A DNA stretch of 64,000 bases from Devosia ginsengisoli (GTDB lineage Bacteria; Pseudomonadota; Alphaproteobacteria; Rhizobiales; Devosiaceae): NCBI RefSeq assembly GCF_007859655.1, contig NZ_CP042304.1, positions 310,001-374,000 of the forward strand, given 5' to 3'. Shown in pieces: positions 43,311-53,822 of the stretch; position 1 is the stretch's first letter; each line of letters opens with the position of its first letter. A program made the translations under genes and the position numbers. Below the pieces are notes generated by a model. It was given only the letters and a program-made list of their open reading frames with translations, searched no databases and was not told the DNA's origin.

Positions 43311-43862
43311 TTAGCCCTCGAGCCCCGGATGCCTTGGTTTGCGGCGGTCGGGAAACAGCGGGATGACGTTGTCGGTCGCCCGTCTTGTTGGCACGGGATA
43401 CGGCTTGGGCAGGGGCGCGCGGTTGCGGCGGTCGGGGCCGCGATAGCCTCCGAGGACGCCGACGACGCTGCGGGTGCGCAGGCGGGCCTGGATGCGCTGC
43501 AGCAGGTGGCGCGGCGACATCGGCTTGATGATGACTTCGTCGATCCCGGCACTAATGGCCTGGTGGCGCATGGGCGGGGTGATGGTGCGGGTGAGCGCGA
43601 TGACCGGCACGTCCTGGCTGATCAGGTCATTGTTGAGACGGATCGATTCGACCATTTCATAGGCCGGGCGGCCGTCGCGATCGAAATCGCAGACCAGCAT
43701 ATCGAGCGGGGCGATGCGCATATAGGCGATGAGCTCGATATCGCTTTCGAACTGGCGCACCTTGAGGTGCGAGTCGCCGGCCACCACCATCGCCAGGAGC
43801 GACGACAGCGCAGTATTGGCCGCAATAATGGCAACGACCTTGGTCGGCTCTGACACTGACAT
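43311..43862 (-). CDS. Single-domain response regulator-like protein
   Basis: A 183-residue protein. Residues 1-125 form a receiver-like domain: VVAIIAANTALSSLLAMVVA, DMLVCDFDRDG with the candidate phospho-Asp, VPVIALTRTI with the conserved Thr, and DEVIIKPMSPRHLLQRI with the Lys-Pro. The tail has YRGPDRRNRAPLPK, a basic motif seen in many rhizobial receiver proteins, and no DNA-binding domain. Start at 43862 (GGGGG upstream); a longer in-frame start would read through a terminator and a repeat. The acidic pocket after strand 1 is poor, so phosphorylation is uncertain. No cognate kinase is adjacent. Confidence 0.8.
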   Translation of the reverse strand: MSVSEPTKVVAIIAANTALSSLLAMVVAGDSHLKVRQFESDIELIAYMRIAPLDMLVCDFDRDGRPAYEMVESIRLNNDLISQDVPVIALTRTITPPMRHQAISAGIDEVIIKPMSPRHLLQRIQARLRTRSVVGVLGGYRGPDRRNRAPLPKPYPVPTRRATDNVIPLFPDRRKPRHPGLEG

Positions 43863-43963
43863 CCCCCGGATAGTAAATGAAGCGTTACCATGGGGAAATG
43901 TCGGGAAGAAGAGGCCGGTTCCCGAAATGGATAATGGCTGGGGGAAAATACCGATGCGGGTAT

Positions 43964-43989
43964 GAAAAAGCCCGCCGGAGGGCGGGCTT
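43964..43989 (-). terminator. Rho-independent terminator of the superoxide dismutase gene
   Basis: AAGCCCGCC (43968-43976) and GGCGGGCTT (43981-43989) pair perfectly around GGAG; on the minus strand the stem is followed by TTTCAT with five T in all. It ends minus-strand transcription arriving from sod. Confidence 0.88.
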
Positions 43990-44003
43990 GGATGGAGTCC
44001 TTG

Positions 44004-44125
44004 TGGGTACCCCCTCCTAGCCTCCCCCTGATAGGGGGAGGAACAGATCGGGGATTTGGCACTATGTTGCCCCACCCACTGCGCAGCTCCTCCCCCTATC
44101 AGGGGGAGGTTGGGAGGGGATATCC
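44004..44125. repeat. Large inverted repeat, family B, copy 3
   Basis: GGGTACCCCCTCCTAGCCTC with CCCCTGATAGGGGGAGGAAC on the left; CTCCTCCCCCTATCAGGGGG with AGGTTGGGAGGGGATATCC on the right. It sits between the sod stop and its terminator, so it is transcribed with sod. Confidence 0.85.
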
Positions 44126-44133
44126 GCCAGAAA

Positions 44134-44742
44134 CTAAGCCGTGGCTTCGTCGAACATCAGCTCGACATGGTCCCAGTTCACCAGGTTGTCGAACCAGGCT
44201 TCGAGATATTTCGGGCGGGCATTGCGGTAGTCGATGTAATAGGAGTGCTCCCACACATCGACGCCCAGGATCGGGTGGCCGCCATGGACCAGCGGCGACT
44301 CGCCGTTCGGGGTCTTGGTGACTTCGAGCTTGCCGTTCTTGACGGACAGCCAGGCCCAGCCGGAACCGAACTGGGTTGTGCCGGCATTGATGAAATCGGC
44401 GCGGAACTTGTCGAAGCCGCCCAGGTCGGAGTCGATGGCTGCAGCCAGCTTGCCGGGCAGCTTGTTGCCGCCGCCATTGGGCTTCATCCAGTTCCAGAAG
44501 TGCACGTGGTTGTAGTGCTGGCCGGCATTGTTGAAGAGGCCGGCATTCTTGCCGTAGCTCTCCTTGACGATGTCCTCGAGCGGCAGGATTTCCAGCCCCG
44601 AGCCTTCCAGCAGCTTTTCGCCATTGGTCACGTAAGCCTGGTGGTGCTTGTCGTGATGGAATTCGAGCGTTTCCTTGGACATGTAGGGGCCAAGCGCATC
44701 ATAGGCGTAGGGCAGGGGCGGCAGGGTGAACTTCGTGGACAT
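44134..44742 (-). CDS. sodB: Iron/manganese superoxide dismutase
   Basis: A 202-residue Fe/Mn superoxide dismutase. Metal ligands are His29 (LEFHHDKHHQAYV), the His of FNNAGQHYNHVHFW, and Asp and His of DVWEHSYYIDY. The Gln of NNAGQ corresponds to the Fe-type outer-sphere Gln, but alphaproteobacterial enzymes of this kind often accept either metal. It has no signal peptide and is cytosolic. Start at 44742; the in-frame extension to 44814 has no family character. It lies 72 bases downstream of ptrB on the same strand and ends at the hairpin at 43968. Confidence 0.95.
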   Translation of the reverse strand: MSTKFTLPPLPYAYDALGPYMSKETLEFHHDKHHQAYVTNGEKLLEGSGLEILPLEDIVKESYGKNAGLFNNAGQHYNHVHFWNWMKPNGGGNKLPGKLAAAIDSDLGGFDKFRADFINAGTTQFGSGWAWLSVKNGKLEVTKTPNGESPLVHGGHPILGVDVWEHSYYIDYRNARPKYLEAWFDNLVNWDHVELMFDEATA

Positions 44743-44814
44743 TATGGCCTCCGATTTTGGGATAGACGCTGAGGATAGCGGCCTTGGTATAGGCCGTTTC
44801 GATAGTGGCAACAA

Positions 44815-46911
44815 TCAGTTGGAACCGAACGTTCCTTCCAATCCGACCGCATTGAGCGCAAAGGCATAACACTCGGCGGTTTCCTTGAGGCGGTCGAACC
44901 GCCCCGAGGCGCCGCCATGGCCGGCCCCCATATTGGTCTTGAGGTATAATGGTGCATTGCCGGTCTTGGTTGCGCGCAGCTTTGCCACCCATTTGGCCGG
45001 TTCCCAATAGGTGACGCGCGGATCGGTCAGCCCGGCCAGCGCGAAGATGGGCGGATAGGCTTGTGGCCCGACCTGCTCATAGGGCGCGTAGGCGGCGATG
45101 CGGGCATAATCCTCGGCCGAGGCGAGGGGATTGCCCCATTCGGGCCATTCGGGCGGGGTGAGCGGCAGGGTCTCGTCGAGCATGGTGTTGAGCACGTCGA
45201 CGAAGGGCACTTGGGCGATGATGCCGCCCCAGAGATCGGGGCGCAGATTGGCGATGGCGCCCATCAGCATGCCGCCGGCCGAACCGCCCTGCGCCACGAT
45301 GCGGCCCTTTGATGTGTAGCCCTTGTCGATCAGCATTTCGGCCGCGGCGATGAAATCGGTGAAGGTATTGGTCTTGTGCTCGCGGCGGCCCTCTACATAC
45401 CAGCGATAGCCTTTCTCCATACCGCCGCGAATATGGGCGGTGGCATGGACGAAGCCGCGATCGACCAGTGAGAGGGCGGAGATGGAGAAGGCCGAGGGCA
45501 TGGACATGCCATAGGCACCGTAGCCGTAGAGCAGGGCGGGCGCGGAGCCATCGAGTTTGGTGCCCTTGCGGTAGAGCACGGTGACGGGGACCTGCTCGCC
45601 GTCAGGGGCGGTGGCGAAGAGGCGGCGGGTCTCGTAATCATCGGGGTTGTGACCGGAGGGCACTTCCTGCTCCTTGAGCAGGGTGCGGATGCCGGTTTCG
45701 AGATCCATGTCATAGGTGCGCGACGGGGTGGTCGGCGAGGAATAGGTGAGGCGGAACACCGAGGTGTCGAATTCGTAGCCGACCGACATGCCGAGGGAAT
45801 AGGCTTCCTCGTCGAACCTGACGGTTTCTTCCTTGCCGCTGCGCAGGTCGCGCACGACGATGCGCGGCAGGCCCTCGAAGCGTTCCAGCCGCAGCAGGTG
45901 GTTGCGGATGACAATCGTGTCGAGGATCAGCACGCCCTGCTGGTGCGGGATGAGGTCGGTCCAGTTCTCGGCGCCGGAATTGTCCACCGGGGCGGTGACG
46001 AGCTTGAAGTCCTCGGCGCCATCGGCATTGGTGCGGATGTAGAGGACGCCGTCGCGCTCATCGATATCGTATTCGCGGTCGGTAAGGCGCGGGGCGACGA
46101 GGCGGGGGGTGCCGCCGAGTTCGGCATCAATCAGCCAGCATTCCGAGGTCTGGTGATCGTGGGCATCGATGACGATGAACTTGTCGGAAAGGGTGCGGCC
46201 GACGCCGACGAAGAAGCCGGGGTCTTTCTCTTCGAAGATGATGGGATCGCTGGCCTGATCCGTGCCGATAGTGTGCAGGCGGATGCGGTAGGGCCGGTGG
46301 TTGTCGTCATATTCGGTGTAGTAGATCGCCTTGGAATCGTTGCTCCAGACATAGGAGCCGGCGGTTTGCTCGATGACTTCGGCACTGTCCTTGCCGGTAT
46401 CGAGGTCGCGGATGACGATGTCATAATATTCCGAGCCGGCGCGGTCGGCGGCCCAGGCGAGATAGCGGTGGCTGCGATCGTGCTCGGCCCCGGCAAAGCC
46501 GAAATAGGCGTCGCCGGCTTCCACGTTGCAATCGAGCAGAATGGTTTCGGGGCCGCCATCGCGGGCGGTGCGGACGATGAGGGGATACTGCTTGCCCTCG
46601 AGCATGCGCGAATTATAGGCGAAGGGGCCGTCGGGCGAGGCGATGCCGCTATCGTCCTCTTTGATGCGGCCGCGGATTTCCTTGTAGATCGTGTCCTGCA
46701 GCGCCTTGGTGCGCGTGCCGAATTCGGCCTCGTAGAAGGCGTTTTCGGCTTCGAGATAGGCGCGGATATCGGGGGCCAGCGTCTCGGGCTTCTGCATCAC
46801 CTCCTGCCAATTGTCCGCGCGCAGCCAGTGATAGGGATCGTCGCGCTGGATATTGTGGAAGGTCACTTTATGCGACTTCCTGGCGGCGACGGGGGCGGTG
46901 GGCTTGGTCAT
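44815..46911 (-). CDS. ptrB: Oligopeptidase B (S9 prolyl oligopeptidase family)
   Basis: A 698-residue serine peptidase cleaving small peptides after Lys/Arg in the cytosol. The N-terminal seven-blade propeller begins HNIQRDDPYHWLRADNWQEV; the alpha/beta-hydrolase domain carries the nucleophile in GGSAGGMLMGAIANLRPDLW, the upstream DRGFVHATAHIRGG, and the catalytic His in NMGAGHGGASGRFD. ELGG-like and acidic residues for the P1 basic pocket fit OpdB. I prefer ATG 46911 (MTKPTAPVAARKS); a GTG at 46941 would add ten residues. It precedes sodB on the same strand. Confidence 0.92.
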   Translation of the reverse strand: MTKPTAPVAARKSHKVTFHNIQRDDPYHWLRADNWQEVMQKPETLAPDIRAYLEAENAFYEAEFGTRTKALQDTIYKEIRGRIKEDDSGIASPDGPFAYNSRMLEGKQYPLIVRTARDGGPETILLDCNVEAGDAYFGFAGAEHDRSHRYLAWAADRAGSEYYDIVIRDLDTGKDSAEVIEQTAGSYVWSNDSKAIYYTEYDDNHRPYRIRLHTIGTDQASDPIIFEEKDPGFFVGVGRTLSDKFIVIDAHDHQTSECWLIDAELGGTPRLVAPRLTDREYDIDERDGVLYIRTNADGAEDFKLVTAPVDNSGAENWTDLIPHQQGVLILDTIVIRNHLLRLERFEGLPRIVVRDLRSGKEETVRFDEEAYSLGMSVGYEFDTSVFRLTYSSPTTPSRTYDMDLETGIRTLLKEQEVPSGHNPDDYETRRLFATAPDGEQVPVTVLYRKGTKLDGSAPALLYGYGAYGMSMPSAFSISALSLVDRGFVHATAHIRGGMEKGYRWYVEGRREHKTNTFTDFIAAAEMLIDKGYTSKGRIVAQGGSAGGMLMGAIANLRPDLWGGIIAQVPFVDVLNTMLDETLPLTPPEWPEWGNPLASAEDYARIAAYAPYEQVGPQAYPPIFALAGLTDPRVTYWEPAKWVAKLRATKTGNAPLYLKTNMGAGHGGASGRFDRLKETAECYAFALNAVGLEGTFGSN

Positions 46912-47011
46912 GGCAGGTTCCGTAGAGGCGGGGCTATTCACATAGGACTGTGGGGCGGGGATGGGAAGGGGGGCGTGTTCTCGGCGTTGCTTCTGCTTCC
47001 GTGGCTCCCGT

Positions 47012-47140
47012 CACCCCACCCTCGGTCCCTCCCCATCGAGGGGAGGGAGGCGCATGGGCGATGTCAGTGGTCCAAGTATTGTCTCACGCGCTGCACGGCT
47101 TCCCTCCCCCTTGTGGGGAGGGATTGAGGGTGGGGGTAAG
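47012..47140. repeat. Family A palindromic repeat pair
   Basis: CACCCCACCCTCGGTCCCTC with CCCATCGAGGGGAGGGAGG and CTTCCCTCCCCCTTGTGGGG with AGGGATTGAGGGTGGGGGTA. It lies in the 404-base divergent ptrB-mrpA gap; I see no gene in the rest (46912-47315), which must hold both promoters. Confidence 0.85.
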
Positions 47141-47315
47141 CCACGAGCTCAAACTCAAGGCCTTTGCGTAGGAATGGGTATGGCCTGCGTCCTTCGTTGG
47201 ACAACTGCCTGCGCGGGGCCGTTTTGACTTGTCGCGGGGGGATCATTCGATATGGTCTTGCCGCAAGCCGGCCCACAGAGTCGGTTCCCGGGAGTATTGG
47301 CGGTTGGGGCTGGGT

Positions 47316-49703
47316 ATGGATGCAAGCATAGCGCTGGTGGCGATAGCGCCATTTGTCGCCGCTTTGCTGGCGCCACTCGTTCACCGGGTCGCCAAACCTT
47401 TCGCCGGCTGGGTGCTGGCACTGGTGCCGGGCGGAATATTCCTGTTTCTGCTGATGCTGATCGAAAAGGTGGTATCCGGCGGGGCCATATCGGTGCGCAT
47501 TGGCTGGGTGCCGGCCTATGATCTCGACCTGTCCTTCCTGGTCGACGGGCTGAGCCTCACCTTCGCGCTGACCATTTCGGGCATCGGCACGCTGATCGTG
47601 CTCTATTCCGGCGCCTATCTGAAAGGCCATCCGCATCTCGGGCGGTTCCTTGGCTTCCTGCTGGCCTTTATGGGGGCGATGCTGGGGCTGGTGCTGGCCG
47701 ATAGCATGCTGGCCTTGTTCATGTTCTGGGAGCTGACTTCGGTCACCTCCTTCCTGCTGATCGGCTTCGATCATACGCGGCAGGCGGCGCGCCGGGGCGC
47801 TATCCAGGCATTGGTCATTACCAATATCGGCGGCATGGCGCTGCTGATCGGCGCGATTCTGGTGCATTGGCTCACCGGCCATTGGGAGATGAGCGCGCTG
47901 GGCGACGAGGTGCGCAACAGCGGGCTTTACGGGCTGGTGCTGACGGCTTTCATCGCGGCTGCCTTCACCAAATCGGCGCAGGTGCCACTGCATTTCTGGC
48001 TGCCCAATGCGATGGAAGCGCCGACGCCGGTTTCGGCATTCCTGCATTCGGCGACCATGGTGCAGGGCGGCGTGTATCTTTTGGCGCGCACCACGCCCTG
48101 GCTCGGCGGCACCGAGGCCTGGACGCTGATCCTGGTCTGCTTCGGCGGCGCGACCCTGCTCTGGGGTGGGCTGGGCGCGCTCAGACAGACCGACCTCAAG
48201 CAGATGCTGGCGCAGACGACACTGGCTTCGCTGGGGCTGTCGGTGCTGCTGATCGGGCTGGGGACGGAAGCGGCCATTGCGGCCATGGTGCTCTATTTCG
48301 TGGCGCATGCCTTCTACAAGGCGGGGCTGTTCATGGTGGTCGGCGCCGTGGACCATGAGGCGGGCACGCGCGACATCACCATTCTGGGCGGGCTGGCCGA
48401 CCGCATGCCGCTGACCTTTATCGGCGCGGCCCTGGCGAGCCTGGCCATGATCGGCCTGCCGCTGACCCTGGGCTATTTCGCCAAGGAAGAAATGTATCTC
48501 GGCCTGTTGAGCGGGCAATGGCGCGACATCGCGGTGCTGGTCGTGCTGCTGGCGGGCAATGGCCTGCTGGCGGGCGTGGCCATGCTGGTGCTGGTGCGGC
48601 CTTTCCTCGGGCCGGTGCTGCCGACGCCGAAACTGGCGCATGAGGCGCCCATTGCCATGCTGGCCGGCCCGCTGGTGCTGGGCGCTGCCAGCATCGTTGC
48701 CGCTGTGAGCACCGACTGGCTGGGGCGGACCCTGCTCGAGCCGGGCGCGGGCGCCATTCTCGGGAAGGCGGTGACCAGCCACCTGACGCTCGCCATCAAT
48801 CCGGCCAGCCCCATTTTCTGGCTGTCCATCGCCACCTGGGCTTTGGGCTATCTGGTCTATCGGCAGGCCGCCACGCTGCGCACGCTGCTGCGGCGCTTCG
48901 AGGCCGGGCTGGGCTGGACCGCCGATACCGTGTTCGACGCCGTCATGTTCGGGCTGATCCGTTTTTCGGGTGCGCTGACCCGGCTGCTGCATCACGGCCG
49001 GCTGGAAATCTACCTGGTGACGGTGTTTGCCGGGCTGGCGCTGGCGCTGATCGTGCCGCTGGTGGCGCTCAATGGTTATGACGTGCTGCTGCCGACCGCC
49101 GAGCTGGGCAATTGGGCGGCCAAGCTGAGCTGGCCGCAATTGCAGCCCTATGAATGGGGCGTGATCGCGCTGGCGCTGGTCGGGCTGGGCGCCGTGCTGA
49201 TGGCGAATAACCGGCTGGTGGCCATTCTGGCGCTGGGCATACAGGGCACGTCGGTGGCGCTGATCTTCCTGCTGTTCGGTGCGCCGGACCTGGCCTTCAC
49301 CCAGTTTATGGTGGAAGTGCTGTCGGTGGTGATCCTGGCGCTGGTGATGACGCGGCTGCGGCTGGACGAGCGCGACCAGCGGCCGTTCGAGGACCTAGCG
49401 CGCGACGGCACGCTGGCGCTGGTCTGCGGCGTCGGGGTGAGCCTGCTGCTGATGGTGGTGCTGTCGGGCGTGCTCGATACGCGGCTGTCGGACCTGTTTA
49501 CCGCTACCAGCGTGCCGATCGCCCACGGGCACAATATCGTCAACGTCATCCTCGTCGACTATCGCGGCTTTGATACGCTGGGCGAGATTTCCGTGGTCAT
49601 GGCGGCCGGCATCGCCATCATGGCTTTGCTGCGCAGCCGGGCGAAGCCGGCGGTGCCAAAACCCAAGCCGGCGCCACGTCGGCGCAGGAAGGCGGCGGCA
49701 TGA
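47316..49703 (+). CDS. mrpA: Mrp cation/proton antiporter subunit A
   Basis: A 795-residue polytopic membrane protein related to complex I NuoL. Start at ATG 47316 (MDASIALVAIAPFVAALLAP). The proton-channel core shows FWELTSVTSFLLIGFDHTRQ with the key Glu and YFVAHAFYKAGLFMVVGAVDHEAG with Lys/His residues; the C-terminal 200 residues are the fused MrpA extension (FGAPDLAFTQFMVEVLSVVI). With B-G it forms the multi-subunit Na+(or K+)/H+ antiporter used in alkali and salt tolerance. It overlaps mrpB by four bases. The exact cation cannot be read from sequence. Confidence 0.94.
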   Translation: MDASIALVAIAPFVAALLAPLVHRVAKPFAGWVLALVPGGIFLFLLMLIEKVVSGGAISVRIGWVPAYDLDLSFLVDGLSLTFALTISGIGTLIVLYSGAYLKGHPHLGRFLGFLLAFMGAMLGLVLADSMLALFMFWELTSVTSFLLIGFDHTRQAARRGAIQALVITNIGGMALLIGAILVHWLTGHWEMSALGDEVRNSGLYGLVLTAFIAAAFTKSAQVPLHFWLPNAMEAPTPVSAFLHSATMVQGGVYLLARTTPWLGGTEAWTLILVCFGGATLLWGGLGALRQTDLKQMLAQTTLASLGLSVLLIGLGTEAAIAAMVLYFVAHAFYKAGLFMVVGAVDHEAGTRDITILGGLADRMPLTFIGAALASLAMIGLPLTLGYFAKEEMYLGLLSGQWRDIAVLVVLLAGNGLLAGVAMLVLVRPFLGPVLPTPKLAHEAPIAMLAGPLVLGAASIVAAVSTDWLGRTLLEPGAGAILGKAVTSHLTLAINPASPIFWLSIATWALGYLVYRQAATLRTLLRRFEAGLGWTADTVFDAVMFGLIRFSGALTRLLHHGRLEIYLVTVFAGLALALIVPLVALNGYDVLLPTAELGNWAAKLSWPQLQPYEWGVIALALVGLGAVLMANNRLVAILALGIQGTSVALIFLLFGAPDLAFTQFMVEVLSVVILALVMTRLRLDERDQRPFEDLARDGTLALVCGVGVSLLLMVVLSGVLDTRLSDLFTATSVPIAHGHNIVNVILVDYRGFDTLGEISVVMAAGIAIMALLRSRAKPAVPKPKPAPRRRRKAAA

Positions 49704-50124
49704 ACACGATCATCTTCCGCACTATCGCGCCGCTGATCGTGGCGATCATGCTGATCTTTTCGGTCTATGTCTGCCTGCGCGGCCATAACGAGCCGGGCGG
49801 CGGCTTTATCGGCGGGCTGATTGCCGCCTCTTCCATCGCCATTCTCGGCATGGCCAATGGCGCGGCGGAGACGCGGCGGGCCCTGCGCATCGATCCGCTG
49901 GCCATTGCCGGCTTCGGCGTGTTCATTGCCGGGTTTTCGGGCCTGCTGTCGCTGTTCACCGGCTCGCCCTTCATGACCAGCATCTGGCTCTATCTCGAAC
50001 TGGGGCAGACCACGGTGCCGCTTTCGACGCCGATGGTGTTCGATATCGGGGTCTATTTCGTGGTCTTCGGCACGATCGCAGCCGTGGCGTTGGCGCTCGA
50101 AGGCGACGGCGAGGAGGAGCGCTG

Positions 50125-50125
<1 letters not shown>
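49700..50125 (+). CDS. mrpB: Mrp antiporter subunit B
   Basis: A 141-residue membrane protein with four helices. It opens MNTIIFRTIAPLIVAIMLIF and has the family loop RGHNEPGGGFIGGLIAASSI after helix 1. It carries MnhB/MrpB domain features to the end (VYFVVFGTIAAVALALEGDG). Both ends are coupled: ATGA overlap with mrpA and one-base overlap (TGATG) with mrpC. Confidence 0.93.
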
Positions 50126-50502
<377 letters not shown>

Positions 50503-50503
50503 C

Positions 50504-52062
50504 ATGGTGGAAATGGTGCTGCCCGCAGCAATGATCGAGACCATGACATCAGCTGCCGACTGGGTGGTGGTGCTGCCGCTGGTGCTGTGCCTGATGGGCG
50601 CTGCCGCGACGCTGATGCTGCGCCGGTCGGGTGCCCTGACCTTCGTTTTCACCCTGCTGATCCTGGTCGCCGTCATCGCCTGCGAGGTGACGCTGCTGCT
50701 GCGCGTGCTCGATAGCGGCCCGTTGAGCATGACAATGGGCAAATGGCTGCCGCCCTTCGGCATCAGCTTTGCCGCCGACATTTTCGGCGCCGGTTTTGCG
50801 CTGACTTCGGCGGTGGTGACGCTGATCGTGCTTATTCATGCGCAGGGCGAACGTGGCGCCGAGGACGGTCGCGACGGCTTCCACTCCATGGTGCTGTTAC
50901 TGTTGGCCGGCGTCACCGGCTCCTTCCTCACCGGCGACCTGTTCAACCTCTATGTGTGGTTCGAGGTGATGCTGATCGCCTCGTTCGGCCTGCTCGTGCT
51001 AGGCGGGCGGCCGGCGCAGCTCGATGGCGCGGTGAAGTATGGCTTCATCAATTTCCTCGCCACCACGTTTTCCTGCTAGCGCTGGGCCTGCTCTATGGCC
51101 TGCTCGGCACGCTCAACATGGCCGACATCATGCGGGTGGCGCCTGAGGCCAATCCGGCAGCCATGGCGGGCGTGGCGGCCTTGCTGCTGCTGGCTTTCGG
51201 CATGAAGGCGGCGGCTTTTCCCGTCAATGCCTGGCTGCCGGCTTCGTATCATACGCCGCCGGCCGTGGTGTCGGCGCTGTTTGGCGGGCTGCTGACCAAG
51301 GTGGGTATCTACGCCATGTTGCGGGCGCTGGTGGTGCTGCTGCCTGCCAGCCGCGATCTGCTCGAGCCGGTGTTGGTGGTGATCGCGGTGGCAACGCTGC
51401 TAATCGCACCGCTGGGCGCCATTGCCGAAACCAACCTGCGCCGCGCCATCGGCTTCTTCGTCATCGGGGGCGTTGGCTCGGTGCTGGTCGGCATTGCCCT
51501 GCCATCGCTGGCCGGGGTGAGCGGGGCAGGGCTCTATGTGTTCCACGCCATCCTGACCATGACGGCCTTTTATCTGGTCGCCGGGCTGGTCGAGCGGCGG
51601 ACGGGGCAGAGTGATACACGGCGCATGGGCGGGCTTTATGCCACGACGGCGCCGGTTTCGATCCTGTTCTTCGTGCTGGTGCTGGCGACGGCCGGTGTGC
51701 CGCCCTTCCTCGGCTTCTGGCCTAAGCTGCTGCTGCTGCAGGCGGGGCTGGGTGAAGGCAGTTGGCTGGGCGGGCTGGTGGCGATCGCGCTGCTGGTCAA
51801 TGCGGTGCTGACGCTGATTGCCGGCTCGCGGCTTTGGGCGCATATTTTCTGGCGGCCGGCACCAGAGGGCGCAGCCACGCCAGCATCGGCCTCGGTTGCG
51901 ACCTGGCTCCGCGTCGGCACGGCCGGCGTATTGGTGGGTATCGTGGTTGCGGTGGGCCTGTGGCCCAACGCCATGTTCGAGGTCTTGCGCCTCGGCGCGC
52001 CGGATATGCTCGACCCGTCCCGCTATGTCGCCGCCATCGGTCTTGCAGGAGGCACGCCATGA
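50504..52062 (+). pseudogene. mrpD: Mrp antiporter subunit D (NuoM/N-like), frameshifted in a T run
   Basis: The first frame (50504-51079) reads normally to KYGFINFLATTFSC-stop; the second frame resumes LALGLLYGLLGTLNMADIMR and continues through FGMKAAAFPVNAWLPASYHT, PPAVVSALFGGLLTKVGIYA and FHAILTMTAFYLVAGLVERR to 52062. One missing T in the run 51068-51071 explains the break: the corrected text is TTFFLLALGLLYG, total 519 residues, normal for MrpD. MrpD is a NuoM/N-like proton channel essential for antiport, so a true frameshift would inactivate the whole Mrp complex; a consensus error is more likely since all other subunits are intact. Confidence 0.93.
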
Positions 52063-52538
52063 ATCCGGCCATGACTGTCGTCGTGCTGGCTCTCGTCTGG
52101 GCCGCCATTACCGGCACGTTCAGCGGGCTCAACCTGCTGCTGGGTGGCGCCATCGGCAGTGTCGCCGTGCTGCTGCTGCGCAACAGTCTCGGCCCGGCGC
52201 GCCGTTTCCGGCAGTTGCGCAATGCGGCGTCGCTGGCCGTGCTGTTTCTCTATGAACTTGGGGCGAGCGCGGTGCGGGTGGCCATCGTAGTGCTGACGCC
52301 GGACATGAAAGCGGCCATCAAGCCGGCCATCATCGCCTTTCCGCTGAGCGTGAAATCGGATGCCGAGATTACCCTATTGGCCAATCTCATCACCCTGACG
52401 CCGGGCACGCTGAGCGTCGATGTGAGCGAGGATCGCAGCCTGCTCTATGTGCATGCGCTGAATTTCGGCACCCGCGAGGCGCTGATCGCCGATATTGCCG
52501 GCGGCTTCGAGGCCAAGGTGCGGGAGGTCTATTCATGA
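52059..52538 (+). CDS. mrpE: Mrp antiporter subunit E
   Basis: A 159-residue membrane protein. Start at 52059 with CAGGAGG upstream, overlapping the mrpD stop. Two N-terminal helices are followed by the conserved [20 protein letters not shown] and [20 protein letters not shown] (the LTPGT motif) and a soluble tail. Typical length and motif for MrpE/MnhE. Confidence 0.93.
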   Translation: MNPAMTVVVLALVWAAITGTFSGLNLLLGGAIGSVAVLLLRNSLGPARRFRQLRNAASLAVLFLYELGASAVRVAIVVLTPDMKAAIKPAIIAFPLSVKSDAEITLLANLITLTPGTLSVDVSEDRSLLYVHALNFGTREALIADIAGGFEAKVREVYS

Positions 52539-52831
52539 GCCCGGCCGATGTGCTGTCCGTCGTCACACTGATCGCCCTGGTGATGCTGGGGCTGGCTTTG
52601 CTCATCTCGGTGGTCCGCATCATCATCGGCCCCACCCTGGGCGACCGGGTGCTGGCACTGGACCTGATGACGGTCATCGCCATGGGCTTTGTCGGCACCA
52701 TCGCCATCCGCACCGGACTGATGCTGTACCTCGATATCGCCATCGCCCTGGCGCTGCTGGGCTTTCTCGCCACGGTGGCCTTCGCGCGCTACATCCTGTC
52801 CCGCGCGGCTAGCAGGGGGGATGCGCCATGA
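52535..52831 (+). CDS. mrpF: Mrp antiporter subunit F
   Basis: A 98-residue protein with three helices. The central [20 protein letters not shown] is the MrpF signature with the buried Asp of LDLMT. It overlaps mrpE and mrpG by four bases each, so it is tightly coupled. Confidence 0.93.
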   Translation: MSPADVLSVVTLIALVMLGLALLISVVRIIIGPTLGDRVLALDLMTVIAMGFVGTIAIRTGLMLYLDIAIALALLGFLATVAFARYILSRAASRGDAP

Positions 52832-53181
52832 TCGAGGCCATCGCCATTTATGCCGGCTGCGTGCTGCTGTTGCTGGGGGCGCTGTTCAGCCTGATCGCTG
52901 CCATCGGCGTGGTCCGGCTGCCCGATCTCTATACTCGCATGCACGCCGCTTCCAAGGCCGGAGCGGTGGGTGGCGGGCTCGTCCTGCTGGCGGTGGCTTT
53001 ACTGTGTTTCGATGTCGGCGTGGGTGTGCGGGCAATAATCGGCTTTGTATTCCTTTTGCTCACCACGCCTGTCTCGGCCCATCTCCTAGCAAGAGCAAGT
53101 TATAGAACCACTGATCAATTACATATGAAAATGGTAGTTGATGAGCTCAAGTCTAAAAGTGGCCCCAATTCTGCCGCATGA
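52828..53181 (+). CDS. mrpG: Mrp antiporter subunit G
   Basis: A 117-residue protein, last of the operon. MrpG features: [20 protein letters not shown] and [20 protein letters not shown], then [16 protein letters not shown] near the end of the membrane part. The hydrophilic C-terminal tail (about 20 residues) is richer in Lys and AT than the rest. Confidence 0.93.
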   Translation: MIEAIAIYAGCVLLLLGALFSLIAAIGVVRLPDLYTRMHAASKAGAVGGGLVLLAVALLCFDVGVGVRAIIGFVFLLLTTPVSAHLLARASYRTTDQLHMKMVVDELKSKSGPNSAA

Positions 53182-53310
53182 GCGGCCCTATTTGTAACAT
53201 GTTGATTATGGTATATCGGGTTGCGGCCGACAATAAACAGTCATAGGAATGAATCATGGCTGTGACTGCCCCTCGTCGTGGCCTAACAATAATAAATGGA
53301 AGGTTGAAAT

Positions 53311-53733
53311 ATGAGTGACACCGCCGGCGCGGCGACCGGTTACGAGCACGACCTGATCGAGCTCAGTACCGATATCGTCTCAGCCTATGTGAGCCACAAC
53401 TCCGTCAACGTGACTGATCTGCCCAAGCTGATCACTGACGTCCATGGGGCCCTGCGTGCTCTGCAGACTAACGAGGTCCAGGTTCCTGTCGAGGAACTCA
53501 AGCCTGCCGTGCCTGTTCGCAAGTCCGTTGCTGCCGACTACATCATCTGCCTCGAAGACGGCAAGAAGTTCAAGTCGCTGAAGCGTCACCTGCGCACCCA
53601 TTACAATCTCTCGCCGGAAGAATACCGCGAGAAATGGGGCCTGCCCGCCGACTACCCGATGGTTGCCCCCAGCTATTCGGCAACGCGTTCCAAGCTGGCC
53701 AAGGATAATGGCCTGGGTCGCAAGGCCGCCTGA
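53311..53733 (+). CDS. mucR: MucR/Ros-family zinc-finger regulator
   Basis: A 140-residue MucR/Ros protein. The zinc-finger region has [20 protein letters not shown], in which one Cys and two His are plain; residues 78-81 (DYIICLED) give the single Cys typical of Ros-type fingers with a replaced ligand. The N-terminal half ([37 protein letters not shown]) mediates oligomerisation. MucR proteins are nucleoid-like regulators of surface polysaccharide and motility that bind AT-rich DNA. The 129 bases upstream are markedly AT-rich, fitting autoregulation. Start at 53311, ribosome site GGAAGG. Confidence 0.93.
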   Translation: MSDTAGAATGYEHDLIELSTDIVSAYVSHNSVNVTDLPKLITDVHGALRALQTNEVQVPVEELKPAVPVRKSVAADYIICLEDGKKFKSLKRHLRTHYNLSPEEYREKWGLPADYPMVAPSYSATRSKLAKDNGLGRKAA

Positions 53734-53790
53734 CGCAAATCCCCCCGCTAAGAGACGTCGCGTCCATCCGGACCCCGGCGACAACGACGT

Positions 53791-53822
53791 TCAAACGGTC
53801 GCCCCACGGGGCGGCCGTTTGA
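53791..53822 (+). terminator. Strong hairpin after mucR
   Basis: TCAAACGGTCGCCCC pairs with GGGGCGGCCGTTTGA around AC, with one G-U pair in a 15-base stem. The following TTTGAATTTG is a weak T-tract. It starts 57 bases after the mucR stop and is likely its terminator. Confidence 0.75.

Noticed and set aside
47012..47140. Repeated GC-rich palindromes considered as a possible CRISPR array
   Set aside because: The repeats are dispersed over the window, inverted rather than direct, without regular spacers or cas genes.
47064..49139. A 691-codon minus-strand frame opposite mrpA
   Set aside because: Shadow of mrpA with Gln/His/Arg-rich composition and no domain character.
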